NCBI RefSeq assembly: GCF_947179515.1
Contig: NC_067488.1
Location: forward strand, 32,740,039 to 32,804,038
DNA from: Apodemus sylvaticus
Taxonomy: Eukaryota > Chordata > Mammalia > Rodentia > Muridae
Reading direction: 5' to 3'
DNA length: 64,000 nt
In this document: positions 11,511 through 24,487 of the stretch, one piece after another
How positions within the stretch are numbered: position 1 is the stretch's first letter
Layout of the letters: every line of letters begins with the position of its first letter
Made by a program: the position numbers and the translations under genes
The notes under the pieces: generated by a model
What the model saw: the letters and a program-made list of their open reading frames with translations, nothing else
Told to the model about the DNA's origin: nothing
Database searches by the model: none

Positions 11511-12204
11511 CTAGAAAGGAAATTGAACGGGGGGCAGGAGGGTTAATCCCAGTCTCACAGACACATGACAGTCAGTATGTAATTACTCATCAAAATGTGG
11601 TATAGCATGGGAGTCCGCCAGCCCACCAACTCACAAATGGATTTCAAAACTGTTGGAAGAAGGCTCAGCTGTCACTGTGGGAGAGGGGGCTGAATAAGTG
11701 TTAAGGACCAGAGGCAGTGGATGAGCACAAGGAAACTGCTTTCTGCACAGTTGAGGTAGCACTCCTAAGACCTGTGCAAGCTCCAGCCAGATAAGATTAC
11801 AACCTGAAGAGGAGAAGTCTGCCCCCTAGCTAAAGAGCTGTTGAGAGGTGATAGCGGCTGGGACTGAGAGTCATTTTTCTTTAAGGGTGTGTTCTCTGGT
11901 AGATTGTGACCACCATCTAGTGGAAGCCATACATCCAAGAATAAATGTACAAATTATACTTGCTGGGGAAGAGGAGAAAGGACACAAAGTGGGATGGTTA
12001 TGGAAGGGCAGACGGATCTGGGAGAAGTCAGAGAAAATTGAATATGATTAAAACACATTGGATGACGTTCTCAGGGAACTAAAACAGAGAAAGAACACAG
12101 TAAGAATCAAGTGATAAGTAGATGGGGGGAGGGGAGGAGGAACTTGGTTAAAAAATTACAACACAGGAAAAACATGAGTATTTTTAAGGAACAAAACACC
12201 AGCC

Positions 12205-12300
12205 AAGCCAGGCATGGCAGTATAAGTCTGAAATCCCAGCCTCTTAGGAGGCCAAGGCAGGGAATCATGGACTTCAAGAATGACATGGTCAGTCAGAAAT
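12205..12300 (+). mobile_element. B1-like SINE fragment
   Basis: caagccaggcatggcagtataagtctgaaatcccagcctcttaggagg keeps the B1 head only. Confidence 0.6.
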
Positions 12301-13768
12301 GTGATGAACGAACGCTCATTTAAGAACCAAAGCAGAGAGAAAACCAAATAGTTGTAGCTAACACAGAAAGTCCAGGGATCTAGTCCCTCCCTCACATGCA
12401 GTGGTATAAAGAAAGCACACACATTTTCAATCAGTAACTCAATGGAAGTTACTGTATCTACTTAGGAAGGCACAGCCCACTGCCACCAAGTTCAAGAGGG
12501 GCACAGCGGGGTGCCCGGAGCTCAGCAGTCAGTGGCCCACAGCTAAAAGTATTTAGATAGAATAAAACAAAAATAAAAACAAAACAAAAACCCCAACCAG
12601 CCAATCAATTTTGGAAGGATCTAAGATGACCTAGAAAAACAACTCCCAAACCTCTTTTTGTTCTAATTCTGAATTGTTCTGGAAATCCCAAACCATCTGT
12701 TATACTTGAGTCTGAGCACAGCTAAGGAAGCTGCTTCCGCATCAGTTGTAGGAGTACCATATCCATTCCTGACGTGAGGGTGCGTGTCAGACATGCTGGG
12801 CAACTGGATGGGTATTCTCTAGAGTAGACTCTTGTTTTAACCACGACCACGAATGGATGCTTCTATACACATGGAGGAAGGGGCAAAAAAAGGAAAGCAA
12901 TAGAAACAAGGGAGGGGAGAAGCTAGGAACACCCCATACAAACAACGTTGAACCTAGACAGGTGATACTTAGTGATCTAGAAAAGCTCCAAACGAGCTTT
13001 TTATACTCTGTGTTAAAAGAAAATCGTAATTACTGATGGTTTTCTTCCTGGGTAAAGTTAAGATAGTTTTAATTATTAATGGTTAGTACTAATAAAGACT
13101 ATGTCATTAATTCTCAAAGGTAGCCTGACAGGGCAGCAGACAATGATCATCTCAATGAGGTAGTAATGTCCATTAAGGCAATGATAGATCTGATTCTGTT
13201 TTACTGACGTGATACAGACAGCAGCTTTATGGTTACGTTAAACTAATACCTGGTCACACTATTAGTTAGTAATAATGTTTTAGATATTTTCACAATAAGG
13301 AGGTTGTACTACAGCCTGACACTTACACGGAGCCTGGCATTCTTCAAGTGGGTTTGAATTGATTATGCCTTTTGACTTTCAATATAATCCTGTGATACAT
13401 GGGTTTAGTATGGTCCTATCATGTTTCCAAGGAAAGGGGCTTGACATGACAGATCCCACAGAACAGGAAGCATGGATCTGGACAAAGCAGGTTTAGAAAC
13501 AGCAGACACTTGCCCCAGCAGTCAGTGCTGCTGGTTCTTGAGATCCAGGGCAACATTTTCAGCATTTGGCCTATGAGGAAGACAGCACTGTCCAGTAGGA
13601 GGAAATGCAAACGTGCAGAACAGATAATAGACAATAGTGAGTTTTTCTTGTAATTACATCTTTATCGCCAATCTAGGGATACTCTGGTGAAGCGCATCTT
13701 ACAGAAGGTCACATGAGGAGGCTCCAAATACTGAAGTAAAATGCTGACAGAGGTATATCTCAGCAAGA

Positions 13769-13824
13769 TACTATATATGTACTATATATGTGTGTACTAT
13801 ATATGTGTGTACTATATATGTGTG
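13769..13824. repeat. Short tandem repeat of an actatatatgtgtgt unit
   Basis: About 3.5 copies of a 16-bp AT-rich unit. Confidence 0.85.
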
Positions 13825-14615
13825 ACATCAGGGATGATCTCATGTAAGAGTCACCAGGTCTCTACCAAGCAAGCTGAATCTACATCCAAGAGTTTAGAAG
13901 TTAGCCAGATCTGGCAAGAGGCTGAGTTCAGAGAACCCTGGTCTGACTCAGCCCAACCTCCCAGGCCTGACAACAGCTGGTTCTTACTAACTCCCACATA
14001 CACAGGGGGGAATCTCGCTTCACGTCCTGCCTACTTAAAGAACGATTTTTATTAATTTTTGAGAACTTCAATACTTTTTGTTCTGCCCCCATTTTTAAGG
14101 AGGATTCATGTGTAACTTTATCCAGAATCTTTCTTTAATGCATCTCTCTTCCCTGGAGTGACTGCTGCTAATGTCTAGACTTCAACAAGGTTTCCAGGGA
14201 CGAGAATATCCGGTTGTACCACAGTGGCTGCTCTTCTTCCTTCTCAGCCTGCATGTTTGCACAGGGGAGATGGTATTGCTTTTCCATGTCCCAGTGCTGG
14301 ACCTGGTATAGCCTGTGCATTCAATGCACATCCATGCAAACAATTCATGGTGTAAGCCAGCAGGATGATTTTTGAGTGTTTTGCACATTTGGGTTTCAGT
14401 AAAGGTGAAAATCCAGGTCTTCTACCTGGAGACCAAATAAAAAATACAACTCTCAACGTTCATAGAAAATGGCTTGAAAAATTGCCTTGACAGTTTTTTG
14501 AAAGGCTTATCTGTAACATGCCTTACACAGACTTAATGACTGAAGTTATACCTAAGTAACTAGCAATATGGAGAAAAGTCCTATCATTTCCTAATGGTTT
14601 TCCCTTTACAGTTTT

Positions 14616-14769
14616 TTTTTTGGGGGGGGGGGTTCGAGACAGGGTTTCTCTGTGTAGCCCTGGCTGTTCTGGAACTCACTCTGTAGACCAGGCTGGCCTC
14701 GAACTCAGAAATCCACCTGCCTTTGCCTCCCAAGTGCTAGGATTAAAGGCGTGTGCCACCACACCTGGC
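14616..14769 (-). mobile_element. B1 SINE (antisense) with target duplication
   Basis: T-run/G-run followed by gagacagggtttctctgtgtagcc and ending ccaccacacctggc. ccctttacagtttt flanks it at 14602-14615 and 14770-14783. Confidence 0.94.
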
Positions 14770-17269
14770 CCCTTTACAGTTTTAATAACAAAGTTGTACA
14801 TGTTCATTGAGCACACAATGTTGTTTTGAAACACATACACATACACATTATAGAATGATTCAATGAGCCAATTAACATTTTTCACCTCATATATTATTGT
14901 GGTAAGAATACTCAAAATCTATTATCCTAGCAATTTTCAAGACTACAGTCCATTATTATTTGCTATAATAACATGTCCTACAACAGATCTTTTAAATTTA
15001 TGTGGCTGTTTTTAATGCAGCTGATCCCATGCCTTTTTTTATAATATGTTAATCACCTTAGCAAGCAGTAGATAAAGCCAGGCACCATGTAAGGAAGGAA
15101 GGAGTGCCAGGGTGCCATGCTTTTCTGTTTGTTGATTTCTATACAGCCTTAGCTTTTCATTTGCCCTTCAGTCCCTTTCTGATACTGATAAAAGTAGTGG
15201 ACTCAAAGGAGTTAGGGCTGGTTCCGTACAATTACATAAGCACACACTTTGACTTCTCCTCATGCAAGAGAAATCAGGATTTCCTCTTTTTTTTTTTCAA
15301 ACCCCAGAGGCCAGGTGACTTGACCATAGAGCCTGTGTTAGTTAAGGCCCTTGTTGAAGACAAAGCTCTTGGTCAGCCCAGGAGGCTTCATGGAAGGTGT
15401 TTAAAAAGGAATTTGGTACATGCCAGCTTCCATTCTGAATGCCTATTTTAACTGCAAGGTCACTGAGTTGTACAGATCTTGCATTTGGTTAGTTCTGGTG
15501 TGTGGTGTTTTATTTATTTGCAATTTCTTCTTAAAATAAGGAAGCTTTAACAATTAATAAAATAATAAAAAGTACGGTGGGAAACTGGATAAGGGCCATA
15601 ACAACAAAATAAAGCAAAGCTAAATATAAGTATACATCTAATGAGATTTAAAGCCAAAGCTCATGAGCTGTTAGACCAAGTCATTCAAAGGGTTATCCCA
15701 GAAGTTTCGAGCCTCAGGAAACAGGAGCCAACAATGTCTGAGCACTTCCCAGACTGGCAGCACTCAGCCAGAGAAGCCCTTCCTGATGCAGCCACAGCAG
15801 GAAGCTGAGGGGGGGGGGAACTCCCCATCTCCACTTGTCTCTTAGACTACAGACCTCTCAGAGGATGAGATGCTGTGTATAAAATGCTTCCACAGCTGTA
15901 TTGGGTATAACTGCTATAAGCATTTTCTGCAGCGCTCTTCAGCAAGTGAACTGCCACTTCCCTATGATATGTGGTCTGGTTCCATGTGTGCCCACTCCTT
16001 ACTTTAGCTGTGCATTTTTGGGGCATGTTTTCACTTATTAACCTGACACAGATGAACCCGTCTTGTACTGTGCTAAGACAATGGATGGATCTAAAGCTCC
16101 TGTCCTTGAGAAGTTTTCAGTAGGGCAGAAGGGAATGGGAACCTGTCCTTCAAAGCAGCAAACTTAGCTCTCCCCCTGCATTGCCCCCTACTGATCGGAA
16201 GGTGCATTTCATGCTTGCTTTCTTTGTGAGTGCAGAAGGCCTTCTTCACCCTCCCCTGTATTCCTGCTCCTGAAAGAGTTGCCAAATGAGTACACTCAGT
16301 GGAACTGTGCAGTCTCATTTGCCTGTCACTTTACTGTACCTGCTCAAAGCAGTGATTCAGCAGGGCGAACACCAAATCCTTCTGATGACTCAGCAGGATC
16401 AACTAAATATAGGATGAGAGAAGCGGGGCTGTATTGGCCCTTATGGAGTAGGAATCCCGACATCTAGACCGAGGCTAGAGTCTATATGAGGTAGGAGGTC
16501 TCCATCATAGCAAGTATGCATGAGATGCAGGGTAAGTATTCACATGCTATTTAGAGCAGTAATATTTCTGGATTCTAGCACACTAGTTTCTGCTTCTAAA
16601 AGCTTAAAAATTAGTTCTTCAAACCAAGTTCTGCTCCTTGAGATCAGACTTATTCTTTATAATGTTTCTTTCAGCTAAGAAGCAGGTAGGTGTCAGGTCT
16701 CGATGTGGTACATGCCAATCCAGTCAGTGGGCAACTTCACTCTGGTCCACTGTTCCCTAAAGCCTCCTTAAAAGAGGCAGTGGCAGAGAGGTACCAAAGC
16801 TAGGCAGAGAGAACCAGCCCTGGTGGATCACACAGTGCTATGTACTATGCCGAGTGTTTGCTACAGTTCTCAACCTTGTGAGCAGTAATGGCTCTGGGGT
16901 GGGTATACATCTTTGTCACTGACATGCAAAAAGCACGAAGATGAACAATGGCGGGCAGCCATGATTCTAAGTTTTAATTGTATTATAAACCAGCTACGTT
17001 AGTCAACCAAGCAAGCAAACGCTATGTACCTACAAGTACCTGCCTTGTGAGATGGGCTGTGCAGCTACGTGGTTCCCCATGTCCCTCCGTGCCAGAAGCA
17101 GCTGCAGCCACAGCCTGGCAGACTTAACAGGAGCATCTCTCCATACACTGTCTCAGTGTACCTGAGGACCACTCCCTTAGGCAGGTAGGACAAAGACAGC
17201 CGATCTCACTCACCAGGGAAGGAAGACTTGAGGTGACTTGCCAGAGCCTGCTACAGCACCATGGGATCT

Positions 17270-17400
17270 GTAGGAAAGTCCTTAACCTTACTAGGGCTCA
17301 GTGTCTTTGTCTTTATAATGGGATACAGATAGTGCTAGTCCTTCAGCATCCTCTTAGCTTTAAAGAAACCAACGTTCTGCGATAGCACTCAAATGCAAAG
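17270..17400 (+). mobile_element. MIR remnant
   Basis: gtccttaaccttactagggctcagtgtctttgtctttataatgggatac follows the MIR core. Confidence 0.65.
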
Positions 17401-19384
17401 ATTAAAAACAAGTAAATCCTGGTGAGCCTGAGGCACTTCTGTTTAAATAGTACTGGGTAGGGGCTGCTGATCATGAGACAGATCTACACGCTTAGCTTTG
17501 TGCCTTTCAGTGATTCTCTCTGGACTCCTTTCTGCCGAGGAGCCAGGTATCTGACTGCCTGAGCTGGGAGGATGGCGAATGTGGGCCTGAGATGCTGTGT
17601 TCTGATTTACTAGAAGAACGCAAGTACAGGAGGTGCTGCCTGATGGTAATTCAGATCAAACTTCCCTGAATTCTGATGAGGCCATTGGAGGGATCTGGAA
17701 GTCCTCCTGAGCTGGCCTCAGAGGAATGTTTTTCTCCTGCTGCCTTGTGCAGTCTCCTTATTTGCGAAGGACTTTGTCAGAGGTGTCTGTTATGTCCTAG
17801 GAAGTCCCTCAATTTGTGTCTGTGAGGGTAGCTTGTGCTATAAGCAAGATCAGGGCTTTCCTTGCTGTGGAGAGAAAGTAACAATCCAAAGCATGACTGA
17901 TCCCAGACAGCTTTGTTCTCAAGTAGATAGTTCTTCTAGTTAGCAGGATAGACTGAAAAAAAAAAATACAGGGACTGCAAAACACAAGGACCTCTAGAGG
18001 CACAGGGTGTCAGCTGACATGTTTAACAGTGGCCTCTAAAAATCATATTGACCCTACACGTTTCCTACATGTAAGGGCAAGTGAGCCCAGCTGGCTAAGG
18101 ACAGCTATGGTTCAGTGCCTGGGAGCTGTCATTAGAGACTGCCCACCTGTGTCAGCAGCAGCCAGTCCGACGCTCTGAATCTGATGTCCCACGACAGGCT
18201 GCCAGGGGGAACTCAGCAGAGCAAGTCTATGTTCAAGCATGGGCGTGACTTGTACAAGGGAAGGATAGGTGGCCTATCCTTAGTTAACCACGGTTGCTAT
18301 GGCCAAACCCCTAAGCCTGTTTCAGCAGCTGAAGCCCTGAATCAATGTAGCCTTTGTTTTCGGGGTGCTCAGTGAGGAGCGAGCTAGAATTTATTCAATG
18401 CAGGCGAGTGATGCCTGGCACCAAGCCAGATGCTGTACTCTATGGGGGTTTTTTTTGTGTTTTTTTTTTTTATGTCTCTGAGAGATAAAATTACACAGGG
18501 AGGCTACGAGGGGTGGGGGTGGTGTGTGTTAGTCTTCAGCTTCTGCTGTCAGTGAAGGCTCTCCGAACAGGTGCAGGCTCTGCCAGTCAAGACAGGTTAC
18601 CACATAACCAGGGCACAGAAAAATCAATCCTTCAGACACACTCTTCCATTGCTTTATCAGGTCTAGAGGTTCCTTTCTGCCGTCTTGTCAGAAGCATGAC
18701 TTGCTGGGGAACATGGCTTTGCAGAGGGGAAAACAGCACAGGGTCCGAACAGTATAGATTTGTAGCTTGATATGTTAATGGCTTGTCTTTAAAAGTGTGT
18801 TCCAGTAGACTGTGCAGAATGATAAGGAACACTTGGCCTATATCCACTGCTATAAGCGTTTGTCTTAGATGAGACTGCTCATGCTAAAACCTTATTGTAA
18901 CGTTCCCTATTATTTTATGATCTTCAAGGTCATTTGGGGTCTCTCTAAGAACACAGCTCCTATTTATAACATGATTTCAATGGAGAATAAGCTGTGAAAA
19001 AACAGTTTTGAATAAAGCTCACATTTGCCAGAAAATAGCACCAGTGTGATTCACATAGGCCTGCCATTGTACACCAAGAAGCACTGCGAACCTGGGTGGA
19101 CTTGGGCTGAGCACACTGGGAGAATCCCACATTTGGATTCTCCGGCAGCGACAGTGCTCAGCACCTCTCAGCTATAGCCCCAGAATTTCTGTTCTTAGCT
19201 TGACGCTCTACACTGACCTCCAGAGCTGGACATACTCTAGAGAGGACAAAGACTAGGGTCTGTCGTCATGGGTCAGGAACCATCTCTGTTGGCCTGAGGA
19301 TGGGCTGGTGAAGGCACCCGACAACCCAGGGAGTAGCAACAGCCTCTGCCACCCTCACCTCATCTACGAGTACAGGACATGCTA

Positions 19385-19448
19385 CGAGAAGCATGAAGTT
19401 TGGTTTATATGGAGGAATAGTGATAGTGTAATCATGACATGCGATTTT
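19385..19448. repeat. 64-bp perfect direct repeat, copy 1
   Basis: Identical over 64 bp to 19959-20022 (starts cgagaagcatgaag, ends catgcgatttt). Flanking bases differ on both sides. It does not resemble any SINE, L1 or LTR that I recognise. Confidence 0.97.
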
Positions 19449-19958
19449 TGTTTTGTTCATCCAGGATCTGGTTAGGATCCCAGGTAGATGAGAGCCTGCA
19501 TTACCTACCTCATTCGGAGGCTTTGGAATGGGAAGAGTGTGGTGTGCGCTCTCTCCTGAGGCAAGTGCTTCACAAATACTATCCACTACGATGACATCCC
19601 CGCCCCACTCTGGAGTCAGGGTCTCATGCAGTGCAGGCTGTCCTCAAACTTGCTATAATGATAATGAATTGCTGATCATTCCACTGCTTCCTCCACCAGC
19701 CAGTTAAGTAGGGCTATTAAAACAACTATGGGTGCTGCTGAGGTAGTGCTGTTGCTTTTGTACTTAGTCAGTAATGACAATTCACATGGGTAGGACTCCT
19801 GCAAAAAGAGGGAGGCCCCCGCACGACAGAAGGATTGTGAAGGAGGCTAACAGCACGGCAGGCATTTCATACTTTAGAGAGGCAAGTAATTGATGCAAAG
19901 GGATAAAAGGAAAGGGAAATGAATTTCAAAGTCCTTAAAAGAATGTAAGTAATTAAAC

Positions 19959-20022
19959 CGAGAAGCATGAAGTTTGGTTTATATGGAGGAATAGTGATAG
20001 TGTAATCATGACATGCGATTTT
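19959..20022. repeat. 64-bp perfect direct repeat, copy 2
   Basis: The second copy, in the same orientation, starts 574 bp downstream of the first. It abuts an ID-like antisense fragment. Confidence 0.97.
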
Positions 20023-20095
20023 ACATAGTGCTGGGGATCAAACCCAGGGCCTCATGTCTAAAAGACAGGCTTTCTACCAACTCCCACCTCTTAGG
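20023..20095 (-). mobile_element. ID/B4-like fragment (antisense)
   Basis: gtgctggggatcaaacccagggcctcatg is the reverse of an ID-type head. Confidence 0.6.
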
Positions 20096-20481
20096 TCCAG
20101 ACAGACACATATTTGACACAGAGGCATCTCAGTACAGAGGAAAGTAGCCTTTCAGAGAACCAAGAGCTTCCTCCTACTACAGACAGCACAGGTGCTAGCA
20201 CCACATGGCTGTCAGAGGGAGTGTCAACTGCAAAGTCCCTCTACCCTTTTAGTCTTAGTTTTCTTGTCTGGAGGATGAACATAAAAACCCATGTAATTCA
20301 CTGGAGGTTAAGCAAGGCACACGCCTACAATACCCAAGACACCACTTTTCCACTCTGGTGCCCGAGGAACAACAGAGTCCCAGGTTTGAGCTGTCCCCAA
20401 CAGTATGTTTGCTATCCTGCCATGTAACTGGCAGACTGGCAGCCACTTGGTCAAATCCACAAGCGCTCCTCAAGCTCGTAC

Positions 20482-20710
20482 CTTTCCCAGCATTCCTAGG
20501 CGGCAAAGGGGGAGCCTCACTGGTGGGTGATGTGGGCAAATCTGTGCTCGTCGAGGCGAAGATCTGGTTGGTGAAGGCTCCGTAGGAGAGCCGCTGCTTG
20601 TCCCGTGGAGTGCTGAACCCTGGCAGTGCCAGCTTGTCCTGTGGCGAGATGCTGGATGAGTGGCAGAAGCTCTGTGGTCTGGGTGAGCGCTCCTTTTTGA
20701 TCGGGCTTGG
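20482..20710 (-). CDS. Asap1: Asap1 exon: Ser/Pro-rich linker
   Basis: 229 nt, phase 0 at the start and ending with one base of a Gly codon. The acceptor is tgtaccag|CCAAGC and the donor GGAAAG|gtacga. It encodes PSPIKKERSPRPQSFCHSSS, a Ser-rich stretch (SPQDKLALPGFSTPRDKQR) and a tail with TSEAPPLPPRNAGK. The APPLPPRN motif is a class II SH3 ligand core (P-x-x-P-x-R), so this exon begins the proline-rich tail that recruits SH3 proteins such as Src or CrkL. Several SP sites are possible phosphorylation sites (inference). Confidence 0.95.
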
Positions 20711-22545
20711 CTGGTACAGGAAAGAACAGATGATATGAGACTCAAGGGCTGTCCCTGAGGTGTCCAGAAGACCCCTGCAGAGTGGGTCACGATGTCATCT
20801 GGCTCCTAGGGCTCTCGGTGCGGGATGTGATTGGCCAGCAACACAACTTCACAGCAGTGATAGCAAAGGAAGACTTTATACTTCCTACATCCTGATTTGT
20901 AAGTCCCACCAATGCCCAATAGTTAGGGATCAGTGGGACATTCAAAAGTGACAGGTAAAGTCACATATACCTTAGTCTTTATTCAATAAACAGTTCCCTG
21001 CAAAGGACCTGTCTGCCTTACTTGAACGGCATCCCTGCTAACCTCTGATTTGCTACATGAAGCCCTTTCCCTGTACAAACCTTCCACCGGCACCCTTCTT
21101 CCACCCCTGGTGCTACCCACATGTTCATGGCTTGGAGCTTTAATTCCCACCCACATTCTTGGGCTGCAAACCATTTCCAGTTGCCCACGTGGTGTTTTAC
21201 ACATTGTGGTGGCTTGAGCACCATCCAACTCACCTGTGGTAGTTACACATCACCTGTATCCTGTGTATTGCAGGGACATCTCAGACGGACCCTCTAACCT
21301 AGTCCTAGCAGGATGCTTACTGCTCCCACTGCAGCACAACAGCTCTGATTCTTCTCTTCCCCCATCTCACTCTATACACACTCAGTCCTGCTAATAAACA
21401 TTTGCTGGCCTGACTGCTTGGTAAAGATAAAGGTTGGACCTGAAACACTACTCCTAACTCTGCAGGGTTCCTCCTCCCATTCCCCATGAAGATGCTTCCC
21501 ACTTACACTGTGGGTTGTTCTATTCCTCTCGACTTTTCTCTGGCTAATACCCACCTATTTGCAGAAATCCATCTCTGGTTGCTTACTCAATGAGACTGTT
21601 GGGGCTTCCCAAGGCTGAGGAGCTAGGTCTCAGGAATTCCTGAAACTTTCACTAGATAGTCACATTACCATTTGAGTTATCATTTCTCTCCTCTTGAAAT
21701 GGAGAGTAGCAATAGGACCTCTGTCTGTGAGTTTCTTATATCCCACCTGGCATACATCTGATGATAAATATGGCTGAACTTTCAAAGGTAGTTAAATACC
21801 ACCTACAAGAGTCACCAAGACTTGGGCCTAATCCTAGAGACAGTCTCTATTAGCTAGGAGGCTTCAGGAAAGATACCAAGTCACCACATCCCTGTGAGTT
21901 TCCAAAGAGACAATCTGAGATGATGGAAAATTATTTAGGTCAACTTAGATCACATGTAAATCTCTCAAGTGACAATGATGGGTATTTATATGTACTGTTT
22001 TACATGTTTAGTTTTACAACGTGACTAGGCTATGGTGTTGCAGTTAAGAATCAGTGTAGATACAGTTTTCATTTTAAAGCTGATTACAACTTTAATTATT
22101 GGTATCTGAGCTGCCCTCCAAAATGTCAGTACGCCTCATCCTGTCAGCTGAAGACCTTAAGAAAAAGTGACCATGGGACCCCAAGGAACAAGGACTTTGG
22201 CTTTCAGACCCCTTCAGCCTCTACTCTGCTGTCACCTGCTCTGGAACTTGCAGCCTGGTAGCTGGCCAGCTCCACAACTGCATAGGCCACTTCCTTCAAA
22301 TGACTGTCTCTGGGTCTTTCCCCTAGGTTCTACTGTTCCGCTATTACATGGTGCCCAACAGAAACGAGACTGCTTCATCAGGGCAGAAAGTCCAAACCAA
22401 TGCATCTCACGGAAGGTGGAGTGTGGCTCAGGTGCACTGGAGGGTACAGCGCTGTGGAGGGTGTGGCGCTGTGGAGGGTGTGGCGCTGTGGAGGGTGTGG
22501 CGTCTGGAGGGTATGGCGCTCAGGAGGGTGCGCCTGTGCACTCAC
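20711..22545 (-). other. Asap1: Asap1 intron, 1.8 kb
   Basis: Unique sequence except for the 17-bp minisatellite at its 5' end (22438-22536). No other repeat or coding signal is recognised. Confidence 0.85.
22438..22536. repeat. 17-bp minisatellite at a 5' splice site
   Basis: About six copies of tggagggtgtggcgctg, three nearly identical and the rest diverged. The last copy ends nine bases before the exon at 22546, so on the transcript the array begins at intron position +10. Confidence 0.95.
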
Positions 22546-22653
22546 TTTGTCATCCAGGTCATCGTCGCTCTCATCCATCTCATCCTGACGGAGATTCCAC
22601 TCATACTCTACATGGACGTGAGGGTTGAACTTTCCAGATTTAGCCTGGGAAAG
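22546..22653 (-). CDS. Asap1: Asap1 exon: post-ankyrin acidic linker
   Basis: 108 nt, 36 codons, phase 0 at both ends. The acceptor is ctcctag|CTTTCC and the donor GACAAA|gtgagt. It encodes LSQAKSGKFNPHVHVEYEW, then NLRQDEMDESDDDLDDK. A second in-frame AG nine bases inside (tcccag|GCTAAA) would remove Leu-Ser-Gln, so NAGNAG-like choice is possible, but the outer acceptor restores the expected LLSQ. The intron downstream carries a 17-bp minisatellite beginning at about +10. The exon is frame-neutral if skipped. Confidence 0.95.
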
Positions 22654-23059
22654 CTAGGAGGACAGCAAGGGCGCACCACTTAACAGAGATGCTCAGATAC
22701 TCACCACCGCACAAGCACCGAGCAAGACCCCACCCCTCATTCCCAAAGGACCAATGACAGGGCCCAGTGAGCACAGTTCTGAGTAGACAAAATGGGTGGC
22801 CACATGACATGCCCAGGGACTGTGACAACGTATGCACAGGGGGGACCTTTCTAAGTCTGACGGCATGATTTTCTCCAAAATCACAAGTTTCCCTACTGAA
22901 AAGATCCTCAGAACTGCAGGTTATGGGTTGGAACATATACTCAAGAGGCATCAATCAGGTTTAAGAGGAAGGGCTAATGTTTGAGTGAATCTGTTCTCCT
23001 TTGATGTTCATGAAGTGTGGGCAGAGACAATGGTCTCAAAGGATTCCAAGATACAAAAT

Positions 23060-23265
23060 ACAGGTGCTGGAGAGATGGTTCTTGTTGCAGATGACCTGGG
23101 TTTGGGTCTCAGAACCCACACGGTGGCTCACATGGAACTCTGGTTCCAGGGGATCTAATGTTCTCTTCTGGTCTCTATAGACCCCAGGTACACAAGCAGT
23201 ACATATACATGTATATAAGTAAAACACTCATATACATAAAAGAAAATTAAATAAATCTTAAAGGA
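23060..23265 (+). mobile_element. B3 SINE
   Basis: gtgctggagagatggttcttg at the head, gaacccacacggtggctcac in the middle and an aattaaataaatctt end. Confidence 0.85.
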
Positions 23266-23599
23266 TAACAAGAATATACCACACAGCCAGGGATGGTGGT
23301 GTAGGTCCTGGCACTAGGGAAGGAAGACTAGAATTTGAGGCTATTCTCATTTTCATTTTTTTTCTTTCTTTCTTTCCACTACAACCCTGGCCCCTTCAAG
23401 CCCCTACCTCTGCCTGCCAGCCCCGATTCACAAAGACTCAACAAGAAACAAATAAAAATATCAAAGCAACAAAAATTACAAGTCCAACTTCTAGGTCTGG
23501 AGAAACTCAAACTCAGTGGAGTGTCCTTGCTTTCTCTACCCTCACTTCCTGTGTGCTAGGGCCTGCAGACTCTGAAACGCAGAGTTATTGCTCATATTT

Positions 23600-23700
23600 C
23601 AATGCCTCCCTACGGAGCTTGGGTTTGTTTGAAACTAGTGATCCTCCGGCCGAAGCCTCCTAAGTGCTCAGATTACAGGCATGTCCCACGATTCCCAGTC
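23600..23700 (-). mobile_element. Old B1-like SINE (antisense)
   Basis: gatcctccggccgaagcctcctaagtgctcagattacaggcatg is the reverse of an old 7SL-derived SINE. Confidence 0.6.
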
Positions 23701-24487
23701 CATTAAGTGAAAACTTAATCCTCATCATGAGGTCTTAAAAGGTTGGAAACTCAGAAATGGTATTGAGCTCAGGGCCTTTGGGAGGTGCTGAGGATTAGAT
23801 AGGGTTATCAGGAAGGAGCCATACTGGCTGAACATTGGTACTTTGGACGAGGGACAAAGAGCAGGAAACACAGGTACTCCCCTGTCTCCCATAGTGGGAT
23901 TAACTGTGAGAGGATAAAGGCCCTCATGGATGCAGCCCCTTACCCTGACCCATGAGTCAACACACACCTATTTTCTTTACAACCTGTTCAGTCTGTATAT
24001 TACGCTGTCTGCAACAGAGAGCAGACACCATGCACTGTGGTTAAGAGAATCCTGCTCATGTGAAGGTCCAGGAGATTAGGGAAGAAGCAGCAGGGCGGAA
24101 AAGGCGAGTGTACAGAAGGCTGGGAGGCAGGAGGGAGGGTGCTTAGCGTGCAGAAAACCATTACACTCTTCCCAGCTCTCAAGGGACTGCCTAAGGAATT
24201 CTCTGCTGTCAGCTGCAAAGCAGCCTGGTGTTCTGGCCAACACTAGGCACGGCCCTAACCCTCACTCCTACAAAGGTGTGGGTCTCCAGGGCGACAAGCG
24301 CACTAAGAAGGGAAGCCATGGCCTCCCCAACTCTTCTGAATGCACTTTAGCACTCATCTGCATCTCTTCAGCTAGTTATCAACAAGGCACTTCACCTTCC
24401 CCAATTCCATCCTCTCAGAACGACACCTCATGGCCGCTGCAGTCTGGTATCGCTGAGATCATGGCCTCCTATCCTAGTTTAGCTTAC

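Larger units (their letters stand above)
11511..20481 (-). other. Asap1: Asap1 intron, 9.0 kb
   Basis: Mostly unique sequence with a B1 pair, a short tandem ATATATGTG block, a MIR and the 64-bp perfect direct repeat. The stretches 14900-17250 and 17400-19380 show no recognised feature besides homopolymer runs. Confidence 0.85.
22654..24487 (-). other. Asap1: Asap1 intron, 1.8 kb
   Basis: It holds a B3 SINE (23060-23265) with a B4-like fragment and T-rich run next to it, and a degraded antisense B1-like element near 23600-23700. Confidence 0.85.

Noticed and set aside
22167..22628. 153-codon open frame, plus strand
   Set aside because: Its GGCGAVEG-type repeats come from the 17-bp minisatellite, and its end is antisense to a real Asap1 exon.
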